The notes: generated by a model from the letters alone, not told the origin. DNA of 64,000 nt from Citrobacter farmeri (GCF_019048065.1 NZ_CP077291.1:1426001-1490000); one strand, 5' to 3'. Counted from the first letter of the stretch, positions 20,113 to 29,410 are shown. Translations and numbers: made by a program.

Positions 20113-21132
20113 TCAGCAACTCTCCCTTACGCATAAACTGGAGGCGATCGGTTTTTGATCGCGCCAGTTGCCATCCTCAAACCGCGCCAGTAATGCTCGT
20201 CCGGCCTCAATGCCAATCTTACGATGTGGCACTGCCATCGTAGTCAACGGCGGCTGGCAAACCCTGCTCACATCGCTATCGCCAAATCCAACTACCGCTA
20301 AATCGTCAGGCACCTTGATGCGTCGCCGTTGGCACTCAAACAGCACACCGCAGGCCAGTTCATCCGACACGCAAACCAGCGCGTCGAGTTCAGGCCAGGC
20401 GAGAATAAACTCGGGAAGCTGCGAAGCGCCGGTGGAGAAGTTGGGGGGGAGTGCCGCGTTGATCACCCGATTCGGCGACATGTGGTGGCGCAGCATTGCC
20501 TTGTACCAGCCCTGCAGGTGCTGCTGAAAAATCCACTGTTCCTGATTGGCACAAAGCAGTCCAATGTTCTGATAGCCGCGTTGAATTAACATTTCAGTGA
20601 GTTCAAACATTGCTGCGACGTTATCAATACCAATGTTCATATCAATGGGATCGCTACGAATCGCCCCCATCTCCATGACCGGAATTCTGGCGTTTTTCAG
20701 CCAGTTCCGCACGGTGTCGCTGTGCTCGACGCTGAGCAAAATGGCGGCGGCAATATTGGAGGCCAGCAGCGTCTCCAGTAACGTTTCTTCCTGTTCCAGG
20801 CGATGACGGGACTCTGCCAGCATGATCTGGTATCCGGCGGGCTGCAGGACTTCCTGCAAGCCTGCGAACATCTCCGAGCAGCCAGCCTCAGAGAGATTCG
20901 GTACGACCATCGCAATGGTTCGTGACGACGCAGACGCCAGCGCACTTGCTGCCAGATTGGGCATGTAGCCCAGTTCATGCACTGCAGCGTCTATTTTTTC
21001 CCGGAGTTTATCGGAAACCTGTTCAGGCGTGCGCAGTGCGCGAGAGACGGTCATGGTGCCGACACCAGCAAGTTGAGCGACATCAGCAATAGTCACTTTG
21101 CCTGTACTACGTCGTTTTCGGGTCAGAGACAT
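20113..21132 (-). CDS. LacI-family (GntR-like) repressor of the adjacent PTS/transketolase cluster
   Basis: In the 339-residue protein, an N-terminal helix-turn-helix of LacI type (VTIADVAQLAGVGTMTVSRALRTPEQVS) is followed by a hinge helix (NLAASALASASSRTIA) and a periplasmic-binding-protein-like effector domain. Layout and wording are closest to the gluconate repressor GntR. ATG 21132 is chosen because AGGA lies six bases upstream; ATG 21138 would leave no spacing. It is transcribed away from the PTS genes. Two copies of TGATAGCGCTATC in between are the likely operators. The effector is unknown, presumably the imported sugar or its phosphate. Confidence 0.92.
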   Translation of the reverse strand: MSLTRKRRSTGKVTIADVAQLAGVGTMTVSRALRTPEQVSDKLREKIDAAVHELGYMPNLAASALASASSRTIAMVVPNLSEAGCSEMFAGLQEVLQPAGYQIMLAESRHRLEQEETLLETLLASNIAAAILLSVEHSDTVRNWLKNARIPVMEMGAIRSDPIDMNIGIDNVAAMFELTEMLIQRGYQNIGLLCANQEQWIFQQHLQGWYKAMLRHHMSPNRVINAALPPNFSTGASQLPEFILAWPELDALVCVSDELACGVLFECQRRRIKVPDDLAVVGFGDSDVSRVCQPPLTTMAVPHRKIGIEAGRALLARFEDGNWRDQKPIASSLCVRESC

Positions 21133-21256
21133 ACACATTCCTGCGCAATTACAACCAGTTGAGCCGCTTTTTATCGTCATTCTTTGCTTCGCATACTGGG
21201 CAAGTATACGCCTTTAATGGCTTTCAATGCTGTGATTTTACCCGGTAATTGTATTT

Positions 21257-21270
21257 TGATAGCGCTATCA
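21257..21270 (+). promoter_or_regulatory. Operator 1 of the PTS/transketolase cluster
   Basis: TGATAGCGCTATCA is a perfect 14-base palindrome with the central CG typical of LacI-family operators. It lies between the divergent regulator and EIIA genes. A second copy starts 34 bases downstream. Confidence 0.8.
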
Positions 21271-21290
21271 CATATCTGAACGATATCTTT

Positions 21291-21304
21291 TGATAGCGCT
21301 ATCT
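21291..21304 (+). promoter_or_regulatory. Operator 2 of the PTS/transketolase cluster
   Basis: TGATAGCGCTATCT repeats operator 1 with one change in the last base. Centre-to-centre distance is 34 bases, close to three helical turns, so both sites face roughly the same side of the DNA. It abuts the CRP-like site. Confidence 0.8.
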
Positions 21305-21305
21305 T

Positions 21306-21321
21306 TGTGAGAACGATCGCA
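21306..21321 (+). promoter_or_regulatory. Probable CRP site
   Basis: TGTGAGAACGATCGCA fits the CRP consensus TGTGA-N6-TCACA with one mismatch. It would bring the cluster under catabolite control, as expected for a secondary sugar system. No confident -10 or -35 could be assigned. Confidence 0.6.
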
Positions 21322-21381
21322 GATATGGTTTCAGGGGTTGAATAAAGTTTGTTCACATTGAGCGAAAAATGAGGAGGAGAC

Positions 21382-21825
21382 GTGCTAAATAAATGGTTAA
21401 CGGAGACAACCATCATGCTGCGCGAGAGTGTGGCGGACTGGCAACAGGCTCTTGAGTGGTGTGCCAGACCTTTGATCGCTGCCGGGGTTATTACACCGGA
21501 ATACCTCACCGCCATCGTCGCGCAGCATCAGCAACTGGGACCTTATTACGTTCTGGCGCCGGGTCTGGCGATGCCGCATGCCAGACCCGAAGAAGGGGCA
21601 AAAGCATTAGGGCTCTCATTATTAAAACTGGAGCACGGTGTTTCATTTGGCGCAGGCGAATTTGATCCTGTCGATATTATTATCATGCTGGCGGCACCGG
21701 ATAAACACAGCCATATTGCCATGATATCCGCACTGGCCGAATTATTTTCAAGCGATGAGGACCTGACGCAATTACATCAGGCAACCACTCTGGAGGAAAT
21801 CAAAACAGTCATTTCGCGTTTCTGA
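21382..21825 (+). CDS. PTS EIIA component, ascorbate (UlaC/SgaA) type
   Basis: The 147-residue protein belongs to the mannitol/fructose EIIA superfamily. The phosphorylatable histidine is His66 in YYVLAPGLAMPHARPEEG, closely matching E. coli UlaC in layout. It accepts phosphate from HPr and passes it to EIIB. The start is GTG 21382 with a strong GAGGAGGAG upstream. It is the first gene of the cluster EIIA-EIIB-EIIC-TktN-TktC and lies 61 bases after the CRP-like site. Confidence 0.9.
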   Translation: MLNKWLTETTIMLRESVADWQQALEWCARPLIAAGVITPEYLTAIVAQHQQLGPYYVLAPGLAMPHARPEEGAKALGLSLLKLEHGVSFGAGEFDPVDIIIMLAAPDKHSHIAMISALAELFSSDEDLTQLHQATTLEEIKTVISRF

Positions 21826-21904
21826 TTTAAGTCATCTCGGCATTTTCTAAAACATGACGCGAAAGCGTGATGTGGGCGCACTCTACCTAAAAAAGGGGAT
21901 AATA

Positions 21905-22177
21905 ATGAAAATTCTGGCGATTTGTGGTTCTGGCCTGGGTAGCAGTTTTATGGTCGAAATGAATATTAAAAAAGTGCTCAAGAAACTTAATATTCAGGCA
22001 GACGTTGAACATTCCGATCTCTCCTCCGCCACACCAGGCGCTGCCGATCTGTTTGTGATGGCAAAGGATATTGCCGCCAGCGCCAGTGTACCGGAAACTC
22101 AACTGGTGGTGATTAACAATATTATCGATATCAATGAACTGGAAGCGCAATTGCGCGCATGGTTCGACAAACAATAA
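21905..22177 (+). CDS. PTS EIIB component, ascorbate (UlaB/SgaB) type
   Basis: The 90-residue protein with the P-loop-like start MKILAICGSGLGSSFMVEM carries the phosphocysteine at Cys7. The fold and size are those of the lactose/ascorbate EIIB family. ATG 21905 is preferred over the longer frame because AGGGG lies just upstream and the N-terminus then fits the family. It transfers phosphate from EIIA to the substrate bound by EIIC. Confidence 0.9.
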   Translation: MKILAICGSGLGSSFMVEMNIKKVLKKLNIQADVEHSDLSSATPGAADLFVMAKDIAASASVPETQLVVINNIIDINELEAQLRAWFDKQ

Positions 22178-22249
22178 CTGTACATGCACTCTGGCATGCA
22201 AACGGCCCGATGGCGGTTCGCGCCCTGATGTGCATAAAGCGAGGTGGAT

Positions 22250-23641
22250 ATGTTTATCCTTGAAACGCTGAATTTTGTTGTTGATATTCTTAAAGTCCCC
22301 TCCGTGCTGGTAGGGTTAATTGCATTAATTGGCCTGGTGGCACAGAAGAAATCTTTTTCCGATGTGATAAAAGGGACAATTAAAACGATTCTGGGGTTTA
22401 TTGTTCTTGGCGGCGGCGCAACGGTGTTGGTGGGTTCATTAAATCCGCTAGGCGGAATGTTTGAGCACGCCTTTAATATTCAGGGCATCATTCCTAATAA
22501 TGAAGCCATTGTCTCTATCGCCCTGGAGAAATATGGTGCCTCAACTGCGCTTATTATGGCTTTCGGGATGGTGGCGAATATTATTGTCGCCCGCTTCACG
22601 CGCCTGAAGTATATCTTCCTGACCGGGCATCATACGTTTTATATGGCCTGTATGATCGGCGTTATTCTGACCGTCGCTGGATTCGATGGAATTGGCCTGG
22701 TTTTCACAGGCTCGCTGATTCTGGGGCTGGTGATGGCTTTTTTCCCCGCGCTGGCGCAGCGTTACATGCGGCGGGTCACCGGGAATGATGAGATTGCTTT
22801 TGGTCACTTCGGCACGCTGGGATATGTGCTGTCAGGCTGGATTGGCAGCGTCTGCGGCAAAGGTTCCCGTTCGACCGAAGAGATGAATCTGCCGAAGAAT
22901 CTGAGCTTTTTGCGCGACAGTTCAATCTCTATCTCTCTGACCATGATGATCATCTATCTGATTATGGCGATCAGCGCCGGTCGGGAATATGTCGAAAGTA
23001 CCTTCAGCGGCGGGCAGAACTATCTGGTTTACGCCATCATCATGGCGATCACCTTTGCCGCTGGGGTGTTTATTATTCTGCAAGGTGTCCGTCTGATTCT
23101 GGCAGAAATCGTCCCGGCGTTTACCGGTTTTTCTGAAAAGCTGGTGCCTAACGCGCGACCCGCGCTGGATTGTCCGGTGGTCTATCCCTATGCCCCGAAT
23201 GCGGTACTGATTGGCTTCCTGTTCAGTTTTCTCGGCGGGCTGGTAGGGCTGTTCCTGCTGGGACAGATGAAACTGGTGCTGATCTTGCCTGGCGTCGTTC
23301 CTCACTTTTTTACTGGCGCAACGGCCGGGGTGTTTGGTAACGCCACCGGTGGGCGTCGCGGGGCCATGATTGGCGCGTTTGCCAATGGCCTGTTAATCAC
23401 CTTCCTGCCGGTTCTCCTCCTGCCCGTACTGGGCGCGATTGGTTTTGCCAATACCACCTTCTCGGATGCTGACTTTGGCGTCATTGGCATCGTTCTCGGC
23501 AACCTGGCTCGTTATTTGTCGCCTTTTGCCATTACGGGACTGGTTGTGGCGTTGTTTGCGCTGTTGGTGGCCTGGAACCTGTTCGCAAAAAACCGGACGG
23601 TTGCAGGTCAGACTAAGGAAAATACGGGAGCCAAATCATGA
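22250..23641 (+). CDS. PTS EIIC permease, ascorbate (UlaA/SgaT) type
   Basis: The 463-residue membrane protein has 10-12 hydrophobic segments and the UlaA-like stretches SVLVGLIALIGLVAQKKSFS, IKGTIKTILGF, and FIILQGVRLILAEIVPAFTG. It imports and, with EIIB, phosphorylates an unknown sugar. ATG 22250 has GAGGTGG directly upstream; a GTG two codons earlier is also open. Its stop overlaps the next ATG (ATGA), indicating coupling to the transketolase genes. Confidence 0.9.
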   Translation: MFILETLNFVVDILKVPSVLVGLIALIGLVAQKKSFSDVIKGTIKTILGFIVLGGGATVLVGSLNPLGGMFEHAFNIQGIIPNNEAIVSIALEKYGASTALIMAFGMVANIIVARFTRLKYIFLTGHHTFYMACMIGVILTVAGFDGIGLVFTGSLILGLVMAFFPALAQRYMRRVTGNDEIAFGHFGTLGYVLSGWIGSVCGKGSRSTEEMNLPKNLSFLRDSSISISLTMMIIYLIMAISAGREYVESTFSGGQNYLVYAIIMAITFAAGVFIILQGVRLILAEIVPAFTGFSEKLVPNARPALDCPVVYPYAPNAVLIGFLFSFLGGLVGLFLLGQMKLVLILPGVVPHFFTGATAGVFGNATGGRRGAMIGAFANGLLITFLPVLLLPVLGAIGFANTTFSDADFGVIGIVLGNLARYLSPFAITGLVVALFALLVAWNLFAKNRTVAGQTKENTGAKS

Positions 23642-24468
23642 ATGTAAAGGCGGTAACCCAACTGGCGCGGGAGATTCGCATCGCCACCCTGAAGTCGCTT
23701 ATTCATCTCGGCTTTGGCCATTTTGGCGGCTGTATGTCGGTGGTGGAAACGCTGGCGGTGTTGTATGGCGAGGTGATGAACATTGACCCTGCCGATCCGG
23801 ACTGGCCAGAGAGGGACTATTTCGTATTGTCAAAAGGGCATGCCGGACCGGCGCTGTATAGTACGCTGGCGCTGAAAGGCTACTTCCCGGTCGAAGAATT
23901 GAACACGCTGAACCAGAATGGCACGCGTCTGCCCAGTCACCCGGACAGGCTTAAGACGCGCGGCGTTGATGCGACGACAGGATCCCTGGGGCAGGGCATT
24001 TCTATCGCCGGGGGGATGGCGCTGTCGCACAAACTGGCGCAGCGGACGAACCGGGTATTCTGCATTGTTGGCGATGGCGAGCTCAATGAAGGGCAGTGCT
24101 GGGAAGCGTTCCAGTTTATTGCCCATCATCGACTGAACAACCTGACGGTCTTCGTTGACTGGAATAAGCAGCAACTGGACGGCGAACTGAACGACATCAT
24201 TCACCCGTTTTGTCTTGAAGATAAATTCCGTGCATTTGGTTTTGAGGCGTTCACGGTGAAAGGGGATGACATCCCTGGTCTGCTGGCGGTGGTACAACCG
24301 GTTCTGGATAACCAGGCTCGTCCACGCGTTGTGATTCTTGACAGCATCAAAGGGCAAGGGGTGCCGTATCTGGAGCAATTAGCTAACTCACATCACCTGC
24401 GCCTGACGGATGAGACCAGACACGCGCTGAACGATAATCTTCGCCAACTGGAGGCTACGCATGATTAA
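23638..24468 (+). CDS. Transketolase, N-terminal (TPP-binding) subunit
   Basis: The 276-residue protein corresponds to the N-terminal third of a normal transketolase. It has the pyrophosphate-side TPP motif GDGELNEGQ at residues 145-153 ending in the Asn of VFVDWNKQQ, and the substrate-loop regions SKGHAGPALYSTLA and GSLGQGISIAGGMALS. It must pair with the next gene product for activity. Two-subunit transketolases act in dedicated sugar pathways in many bacteria. ATGA overlap with EIIC and an eight-base overlap with the next gene show tight coupling. Confidence 0.9.
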   Translation: MNVKAVTQLAREIRIATLKSLIHLGFGHFGGCMSVVETLAVLYGEVMNIDPADPDWPERDYFVLSKGHAGPALYSTLALKGYFPVEELNTLNQNGTRLPSHPDRLKTRGVDATTGSLGQGISIAGGMALSHKLAQRTNRVFCIVGDGELNEGQCWEAFQFIAHHRLNNLTVFVDWNKQQLDGELNDIIHPFCLEDKFRAFGFEAFTVKGDDIPGLLAVVQPVLDNQARPRVVILDSIKGQGVPYLEQLANSHHLRLTDETRHALNDNLRQLEATHD

Positions 24469-25414
24469 GCTCGCGCCCGCAGGACAAAAAGACAGTGTGG
24501 AGATGCGCAAGGTTTATGCCGGTTTTGTCGCGAAAGAAGTGGCAGCGGGAAGTCCGATCATTGCGCTGGAAGCGGATTTGATGAGCTCCATGGCGATGGA
24601 TGGCGTGGCGCGCGACTATCCGCAACATGTTATTAATTGCGGCATCATGGAGGCAAACGTTATTGGTACCGCGGCGGGGCTGGCGCTGACCGGGCGCAGG
24701 CCGTTTGTGCATACCTTTACGGCGTTCGCCAGTCGCCGCTGTTTCGATCAATTGTTTATGTCGCTCGATTATCAGCGGAGTAACGTCAAAGTCATCGCCT
24801 CAGATGCTGGCGTGACCGCCTGTCATAACGGCGGGACGCACATGTCTTTCGAAGATATGGGTATCGTTCGTGGGCTGGCGCATTCGGTGGTGCTGGAAGT
24901 CACAGATGCCGTCATGTTTGACGATATCTTACGTCAACTGATTGACCTCGACGGGTTTTACTGGGTACGTACCATCCGTAAGCAGGCACCGAGTATTTAC
25001 GCCTCGGGATCGACCTTTACGCTGGGGAAAGGAAATGTGTTGCGGGAAGGCAATGATGTCACCTTAATTGCTAATGGGATTATGGTCGCTGAAGCGCTGG
25101 AAGCGGCACGCCAACTGGAGCGGATGGGGGTCAGTACGGCTGTCATCGACATGTTCACTCTCAAGCCTATCGATCGCATGCTGGTGAAGAACTATGCCGA
25201 AAAAACGGGGCGAATTGTGACCTGTGAAAATCACAGTATCCATAATGGGCTGGGATCGGCGGTAGCGGAAGTACTGGTAGAAACCTGCCCGGTTCCGATG
25301 CGGCGGGTTGGCGTCAGGGAGCGCTACGGACAGGTCGGCACTCAGGATTTCTTACAGGAAGAGTATGGACTCACTGCGGCAGCGATTGTGACTGCCGCAA
25401 AATCACTGCTTTAG
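24461..25414 (+). CDS. Transketolase, C-terminal (pyrimidine-binding) subunit
   Basis: The 317-residue protein contains the pyrimidine-binding domain with the TPP-activating glutamate Glu64 (NCGIMEANVIGTAAGLA), the FTAFASRRCFDQ segment and a C-terminal transketolase domain (VTCENHSIHNGLGSAVAEVL). It completes the active site of the preceding subunit. It is the last gene of the cluster, followed by two REP palindromes. Full-length tktA/tktB homologues lie outside the window, so this enzyme is probably specific to the PTS sugar. Confidence 0.9.
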   Translation: MIKLAPAGQKDSVEMRKVYAGFVAKEVAAGSPIIALEADLMSSMAMDGVARDYPQHVINCGIMEANVIGTAAGLALTGRRPFVHTFTAFASRRCFDQLFMSLDYQRSNVKVIASDAGVTACHNGGTHMSFEDMGIVRGLAHSVVLEVTDAVMFDDILRQLIDLDGFYWVRTIRKQAPSIYASGSTFTLGKGNVLREGNDVTLIANGIMVAEALEAARQLERMGVSTAVIDMFTLKPIDRMLVKNYAEKTGRIVTCENHSIHNGLGSAVAEVLVETCPVPMRRVGVRERYGQVGTQDFLQEEYGLTAAAIVTAAKSLL

Positions 25415-25423
25415 AAAGGAGAA

Positions 25424-25506
25424 GCCGGATGAGCGCTAACGCTTATCCGGCTTGCAGGACATCATCTTTGTAGGCCGGATAAGGCACACTAGCGTCGCCA
25501 TCCGGC
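25424..25506. repeat. BIME: two REP palindromes
   Basis: GCCGGATGAGCG...TTATCCGGC at 25424-25452 and GCCGGATAAGGC...CCATCCGGC at 25474-25506 are two enterobacterial REP units in opposite orientation. They fill the gap between the convergent transketolase and yfcC genes and probably protect both 3' ends. Confidence 0.85.
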
Positions 25507-25514
25507 ATTTTGGA

Positions 25515-27035
25515 TCAATGGTAGCCCATAATCTGTGCGCCAATCACCACCACGCTGGACATAATAAACAGCAGCCCCAGCAGCGTCGCACCCACTTTTA
25601 GCCAGTTACGGAAATCCACCCGACAAACGCCTAAGGTCGCCATCAGTGACGCAGAGGTCGGATAGATGATATGGCTGAAGCCATCGCCAAACTGGAATGC
25701 CAGCACGGTCACCTGACGGTTAACACCCACCAGATCGCCGAGCGGCGCTAACAGCGGCATGGTCAGCGCCGCCTGGCCCGATCCTGAGGTAACAAAGAAA
25801 TTAAACACGGCCTGGAAGAGCAGCATAAACCACGCGGCAACGGCGTTATCCAGCCCGCTGATGCCGTTGGCGATGCTGTGCAACAGCGTATTCAGTACAC
25901 TCGCGTCACCTGCTTCGCCGTTGCCTACCAGCAGCAATATGCCTTTGGCAAAGCCAACCAGCAGGGCGGGGGCAATCATCATGCGCGCGCCTTCGGTGAA
26001 AGAGGACGCCATAATGTTGACCGTCATACCGTTAAGGCGAAAGACAACGGCAATAATGCCAATCACCAGGCCCATGGTGAAGAACTGGCTGGCGATTTCA
26101 GGAATAAACCACGCGTTGACGATGACGCCCCAGATCACCCATACCATTACACCGGTCAGAACCAGTAGCACCAGCCAGTCGCCGATCGTGAAGCGTCGCT
26201 CGACAATGTCAGCCTGCTGTTCACGGAAGAAACGATCGGACTCATGCACGCGCGACAGATGCGGGTTCTTTTTCACGCGCGAGGCATAGGCGAGGGTAAA
26301 CGTCAGGCCAATCAGCGTTGAAATGACCCATACCACAATGCGCAGACCGGAACCGGAGAGAACGGGGACGCCAGCTATTCCCTGAGCGACTACCACGCAG
26401 AAGGGATTCATCCACGAACTGGCAAAGCCAATTTGTGTCGCGATGTAGGTCACCAGCACGGTGGTGATACTGTCGTAGCCCAGTCGTACCATCAGCGGCG
26501 CGATGATGATCGCAAAGGCGACCGCCTCTTCTCCCATACCGAATACCGCGCCGCCCAGTGAGAAGAGAATAAACAGCACCGGGATGAACAGAACCTCGTT
26601 GCCTTTGGTATGACGGATCAGCGCCAGGATGCCATTATCAATAGTTCCTGTGCGCATGACGATGCCAAACGCGCCACCAATCACCAGCATAAACATGATG
26701 ATACCGACGGCGGTGCCGAATTTAGAGCCAGAAGTCAGCCCTTCGAACGGGAAGTTCATCAGGCCCGGACTTTCATCACCGGTGGTAAAGAACTTCACCG
26801 GGTGGTACTGCGCTTCACCAGCCTCGTTGGTCAGAATACGAAAGGAGTGCGGGTCGACCACTTTACGGGTTTTTGTCTGACCATCTACCTGGTATTGGAC
26901 CTCCTGGCTGTCGAACATCCCGACCGGGACAACCCAGGTCGCAAGGCTGGTTAAAATAGCGACAAAGAAAATAATGACCAACGTATCGGGCATGGCCCAT
27001 TTTCTGGTTGGCTGTGTTTCGGTTACTGCAGACAT
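25515..27035 (-). CDS. yfcC: YfcC family transporter (DcuC/ArcD-like)
   Basis: The 506-residue inner-membrane protein has about 12 hydrophobic segments, a large periplasmic loop after the first helix, and motifs VFGMGEEAVAFAIIIAPLM and FFVTSGSGQAALTMPLLAPL of the C4-dicarboxylate/basic amino acid antiporter group. It is near identical to E. coli YfcC (506 aa) from memory. The substrate is not settled. Its neighbours pta-ackA are on the same strand but end in their own terminator. AGGGA lies ten bases upstream of ATG 27035. Confidence 0.93.
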   Translation of the reverse strand: MSAVTETQPTRKWAMPDTLVIIFFVAILTSLATWVVPVGMFDSQEVQYQVDGQTKTRKVVDPHSFRILTNEAGEAQYHPVKFFTTGDESPGLMNFPFEGLTSGSKFGTAVGIIMFMLVIGGAFGIVMRTGTIDNGILALIRHTKGNEVLFIPVLFILFSLGGAVFGMGEEAVAFAIIIAPLMVRLGYDSITTVLVTYIATQIGFASSWMNPFCVVVAQGIAGVPVLSGSGLRIVVWVISTLIGLTFTLAYASRVKKNPHLSRVHESDRFFREQQADIVERRFTIGDWLVLLVLTGVMVWVIWGVIVNAWFIPEIASQFFTMGLVIGIIAVVFRLNGMTVNIMASSFTEGARMMIAPALLVGFAKGILLLVGNGEAGDASVLNTLLHSIANGISGLDNAVAAWFMLLFQAVFNFFVTSGSGQAALTMPLLAPLGDLVGVNRQVTVLAFQFGDGFSHIIYPTSASLMATLGVCRVDFRNWLKVGATLLGLLFIMSSVVVIGAQIMGYH

Positions 27036-27150
27036 GACAGACTATCCCTGTTGCAAAGCAAAGAGACTAAGTATGCAAACAGGCGAATGGTTATTCATTG
27101 ATACAGCGCAGTTAAGCCAAAAAATCAGATTTCACAAGGCTGAAAAAGAG

Positions 27151-27187
27151 GGAATAAAAAATCCGGAAACCATTACGATTTCCGGAT
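27151..27187 (-). terminator. Terminator of ackA-pta
   Basis: ATCCGGAAA at 27161-27169 and TTTCCGGAT at 27179-27187 form a nine-pair stem. Read on the minus strand the stem is followed by TTTTTTATT. It lies 36 bases after the pta stop and before yfcC. Confidence 0.85.
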
Positions 27188-27222
27188 GTTGGCCGGGCCC
27201 GTCAGCGCCCGGATGAGACAGT

Positions 27223-29364
27223 TTACTGCTGTTGTGAAGACTGAATCGCGGTCAGGGCGATGGTGTAGACGATATCGTCTACCAGCGCGCCACGAGACAG
27301 GTCGTTCACCGGCTTGCGCATACCCTGCAGCATCGGCCCGATGGAGATCAGGTCGGCAGAACGCTGTACCGCTTTGTAGGTGGTGTTACCGGTGTTCAGA
27401 TCCGGGAAGATGAACACGGTAGCGCGACCGGCAACCGGAGAGTTCGGCGCTTTGGATTTTGCGACATCAGCCATCACGGCGGCATCGTACTGCAGCGGAC
27501 CATCGATCATCAGGTCAGGACGTTTTTCCTGCGCCAGACGAGTCGCTTCGCGCACTTTTTCTACGTCGCTACCCGCACCAGAGGTGCCGGTGGAGTAGGA
27601 GAGCATCGCAACGCGCGGTTCGATGCCAAAGGCAATAGCGGAATCGGCAGACTGGATAGCGATCTCAGCCAACTGTTCAGCGGTCGGATCCGGGTTGATC
27701 GCGCAGTCACCGTAAACATAAACCTGTTCCGGCAGCAGCATGAAGAATACGGAGGAAACCAGTGAGCTGCCTGGCGCTGTTTTGATCAATTGCAGCGGCG
27801 GACGAATGGTGTTCGCCGTGGTGTGAACGGCACCCGATACCAGACCGTCAACTTCGTCTTGTTCCAGCATCAGCGTACCGAGAACCACGTTGTCTTCCAG
27901 CTGTTCGCGGGCAACGGTTTCGGTCATGCCTTTGCTCTTACGCAGTTCAACCAGACGTGCGACATAGCTTTCGCGAACCACTTCCGGGTCAACGATTTCG
28001 ATGCCAGCGCCGAGTTCAACACCCTGAGACGCCGCAACGCGGTTGATCTCTTCCGGATTACCCAGCAGCACGCAGGTAGCGATACCACGTTCAGCACAGA
28101 TGGCTGCCGCTTTCACGGTACGCGGTTCGTCGCCTTCCGGCAGCACAACACGTTTACCGGCTTTACGTGCCAGTTCGGTCAACTGATAGCGGAAAGCGGG
28201 TGGAGACAGACGACGGCTGCGCTCAGAGGTCGCGGTCAGAGACTCGATCCAGTCAGCGTTGATGTAGTTCGCCACATACTCCTGAACTTTCTCGATGCGA
28301 GCGTGATCGTCAACCGGCACTTCCAGGTTGAAGCTTTGCAGGCTCAGAGAGGTCTGCCAGGTATTGGTGTTCACCATGAATACCGGCAGGCCGGTCGCAA
28401 AAGCGCGTTCACACAGTTTAGAAATGCGCGCGTCCATTTCGTAACCACCGGTCAGCAGCAGGGCGCCGATTTCTACGCCGTTCATCGCGGCCAGACAAGC
28501 GGCAACCAGCACGTCCGGACGGTCAGCGGAGGTAACCAGCAGAGAACCGGCGCGGAAGTGTTCCAGCATGTGCGGAATGCTGCGCGCACAGAAGGTGACA
28601 GATTTCACGCGACGCGTGTTGATGTCGCCTTCGTTAACGATGGTGGCATTCAGGTGGCGCGCCATGTCGATTGCACGAGTCGCAATCAGATCAAAGCTCC
28701 ACGGCACCGCGCCCAGAACCGGCAGCGGGCTGCTTGCGGTGAGCTGGGCCGGATCAACCTTCACGACCTGTGCTTTGGAAGAGTCGTCGAAAATCTCGGA
28801 CAGATCCGGGCGAGTACGACCCTGTTCATCAACCGGAGCGTTCAGTTTATTAACGATAACGCCAGTGATGTTGGTATTTTTTGTGCCGCCGAAGCTGCTG
28901 CGAGTCAGTTCAATACGCTCGTTCAGCTGTTCTGGCGTATCGGTGCCCTGAGACATCACGAATACGATTTCTGCATTCAGCGTTTTGGCAATTTCGTAGT
29001 TCAGCGACTGCGCGAACTGGTGTTTACGGGTTGGGACCAGGCCTTCAACCAGTACCACTTCTGCGTCTTTGGTGTTCGCGTGGTAGTTCGCGATGATCTC
29101 TTCCATCAGCACATCTTTCTGATTGCTGGACAGCAGAGACTCAACGTGGCTCATCTTCAGCGGTTCAGCCGCTGTTACAGAGGAGTTTGCACGAACGATA
29201 GCGGTGGTCTGGTCTGGCGCATCGCCACCGGCGCGTGGCTGGGCGATTGGCTTAAAGACACTCAGACGAACGCCTTTGCGTTCCATAGCGCGGATGACGC
29301 CGAGGCTGACGCTGGTCAGGCCGACGCTGGTTCCGGTAGGGATCAGCATAATAATACGGGACAC
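27223..29364 (-). CDS. pta: Phosphate acetyltransferase Pta
   Basis: Pta converts acetyl-CoA and phosphate to acetyl phosphate in the acetate overflow path with AckA. Its 713 residues compare with 714 in E. coli. The N-terminal P-loop-like regulatory domain begins [22 protein letters not shown], a DRTGG-type middle domain follows, and the catalytic phosphotransacetylase domain starts near residue 390 ([21 protein letters not shown]). The start is GTG 29364 with GAGGAT upstream. It lies 74 bases after ackA; two hairpins fill the gap. Confidence 0.98.
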   Translation of the reverse strand: MSRIIMLIPTGTSVGLTSVSLGVIRAMERKGVRLSVFKPIAQPRAGGDAPDQTTAIVRANSSVTAAEPLKMSHVESLLSSNQKDVLMEEIIANYHANTKDAEVVLVEGLVPTRKHQFAQSLNYEIAKTLNAEIVFVMSQGTDTPEQLNERIELTRSSFGGTKNTNITGVIVNKLNAPVDEQGRTRPDLSEIFDDSSKAQVVKVDPAQLTASSPLPVLGAVPWSFDLIATRAIDMARHLNATIVNEGDINTRRVKSVTFCARSIPHMLEHFRAGSLLVTSADRPDVLVAACLAAMNGVEIGALLLTGGYEMDARISKLCERAFATGLPVFMVNTNTWQTSLSLQSFNLEVPVDDHARIEKVQEYVANYINADWIESLTATSERSRRLSPPAFRYQLTELARKAGKRVVLPEGDEPRTVKAAAICAERGIATCVLLGNPEEINRVAASQGVELGAGIEIVDPEVVRESYVARLVELRKSKGMTETVAREQLEDNVVLGTLMLEQDEVDGLVSGAVHTTANTIRPPLQLIKTAPGSSLVSSVFFMLLPEQVYVYGDCAINPDPTAEQLAEIAIQSADSAIAFGIEPRVAMLSYSTGTSGAGSDVEKVREATRLAQEKRPDLMIDGPLQYDAAVMADVAKSKAPNSPVAGRATVFIFPDLNTGNTTYKAVQRSADLISIGPMLQGMRKPVNDLSRGALVDDIVYTIALTAIQSSQQQ

Positions 29365-29383
29365 GGTTTATCCTCTTTCGTTA

Positions 29384-29398
29384 CCGCCCGTTGGGCGG
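29384..29398 (-). other. Second hairpin in the ackA-pta gap
   Basis: CCGCCC at 29384-29389 pairs with GGGCGG at 29393-29398 around a three-base loop. It sits about 20 bases before the pta start, just upstream of the Shine-Dalgarno sequence, and is stacked with the larger hairpin at 29411-29433. Confidence 0.5.
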
Positions 29399-29410
29399 GT
29401 TACAAAACAG

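Noticed and set aside
23638..25414. Transketolase broken by a frameshift into two genes
   Set aside because: The two products match known two-subunit transketolases in length and domain split, and the eight-base overlap is normal coupling. Missing family regions would be expected if it were damage.
20113..25506. The PTS/transketolase cluster as a mobile element
   Set aside because: No integrase, transposase, direct repeats or tRNA attachment site were seen; base composition looks similar to the surroundings.
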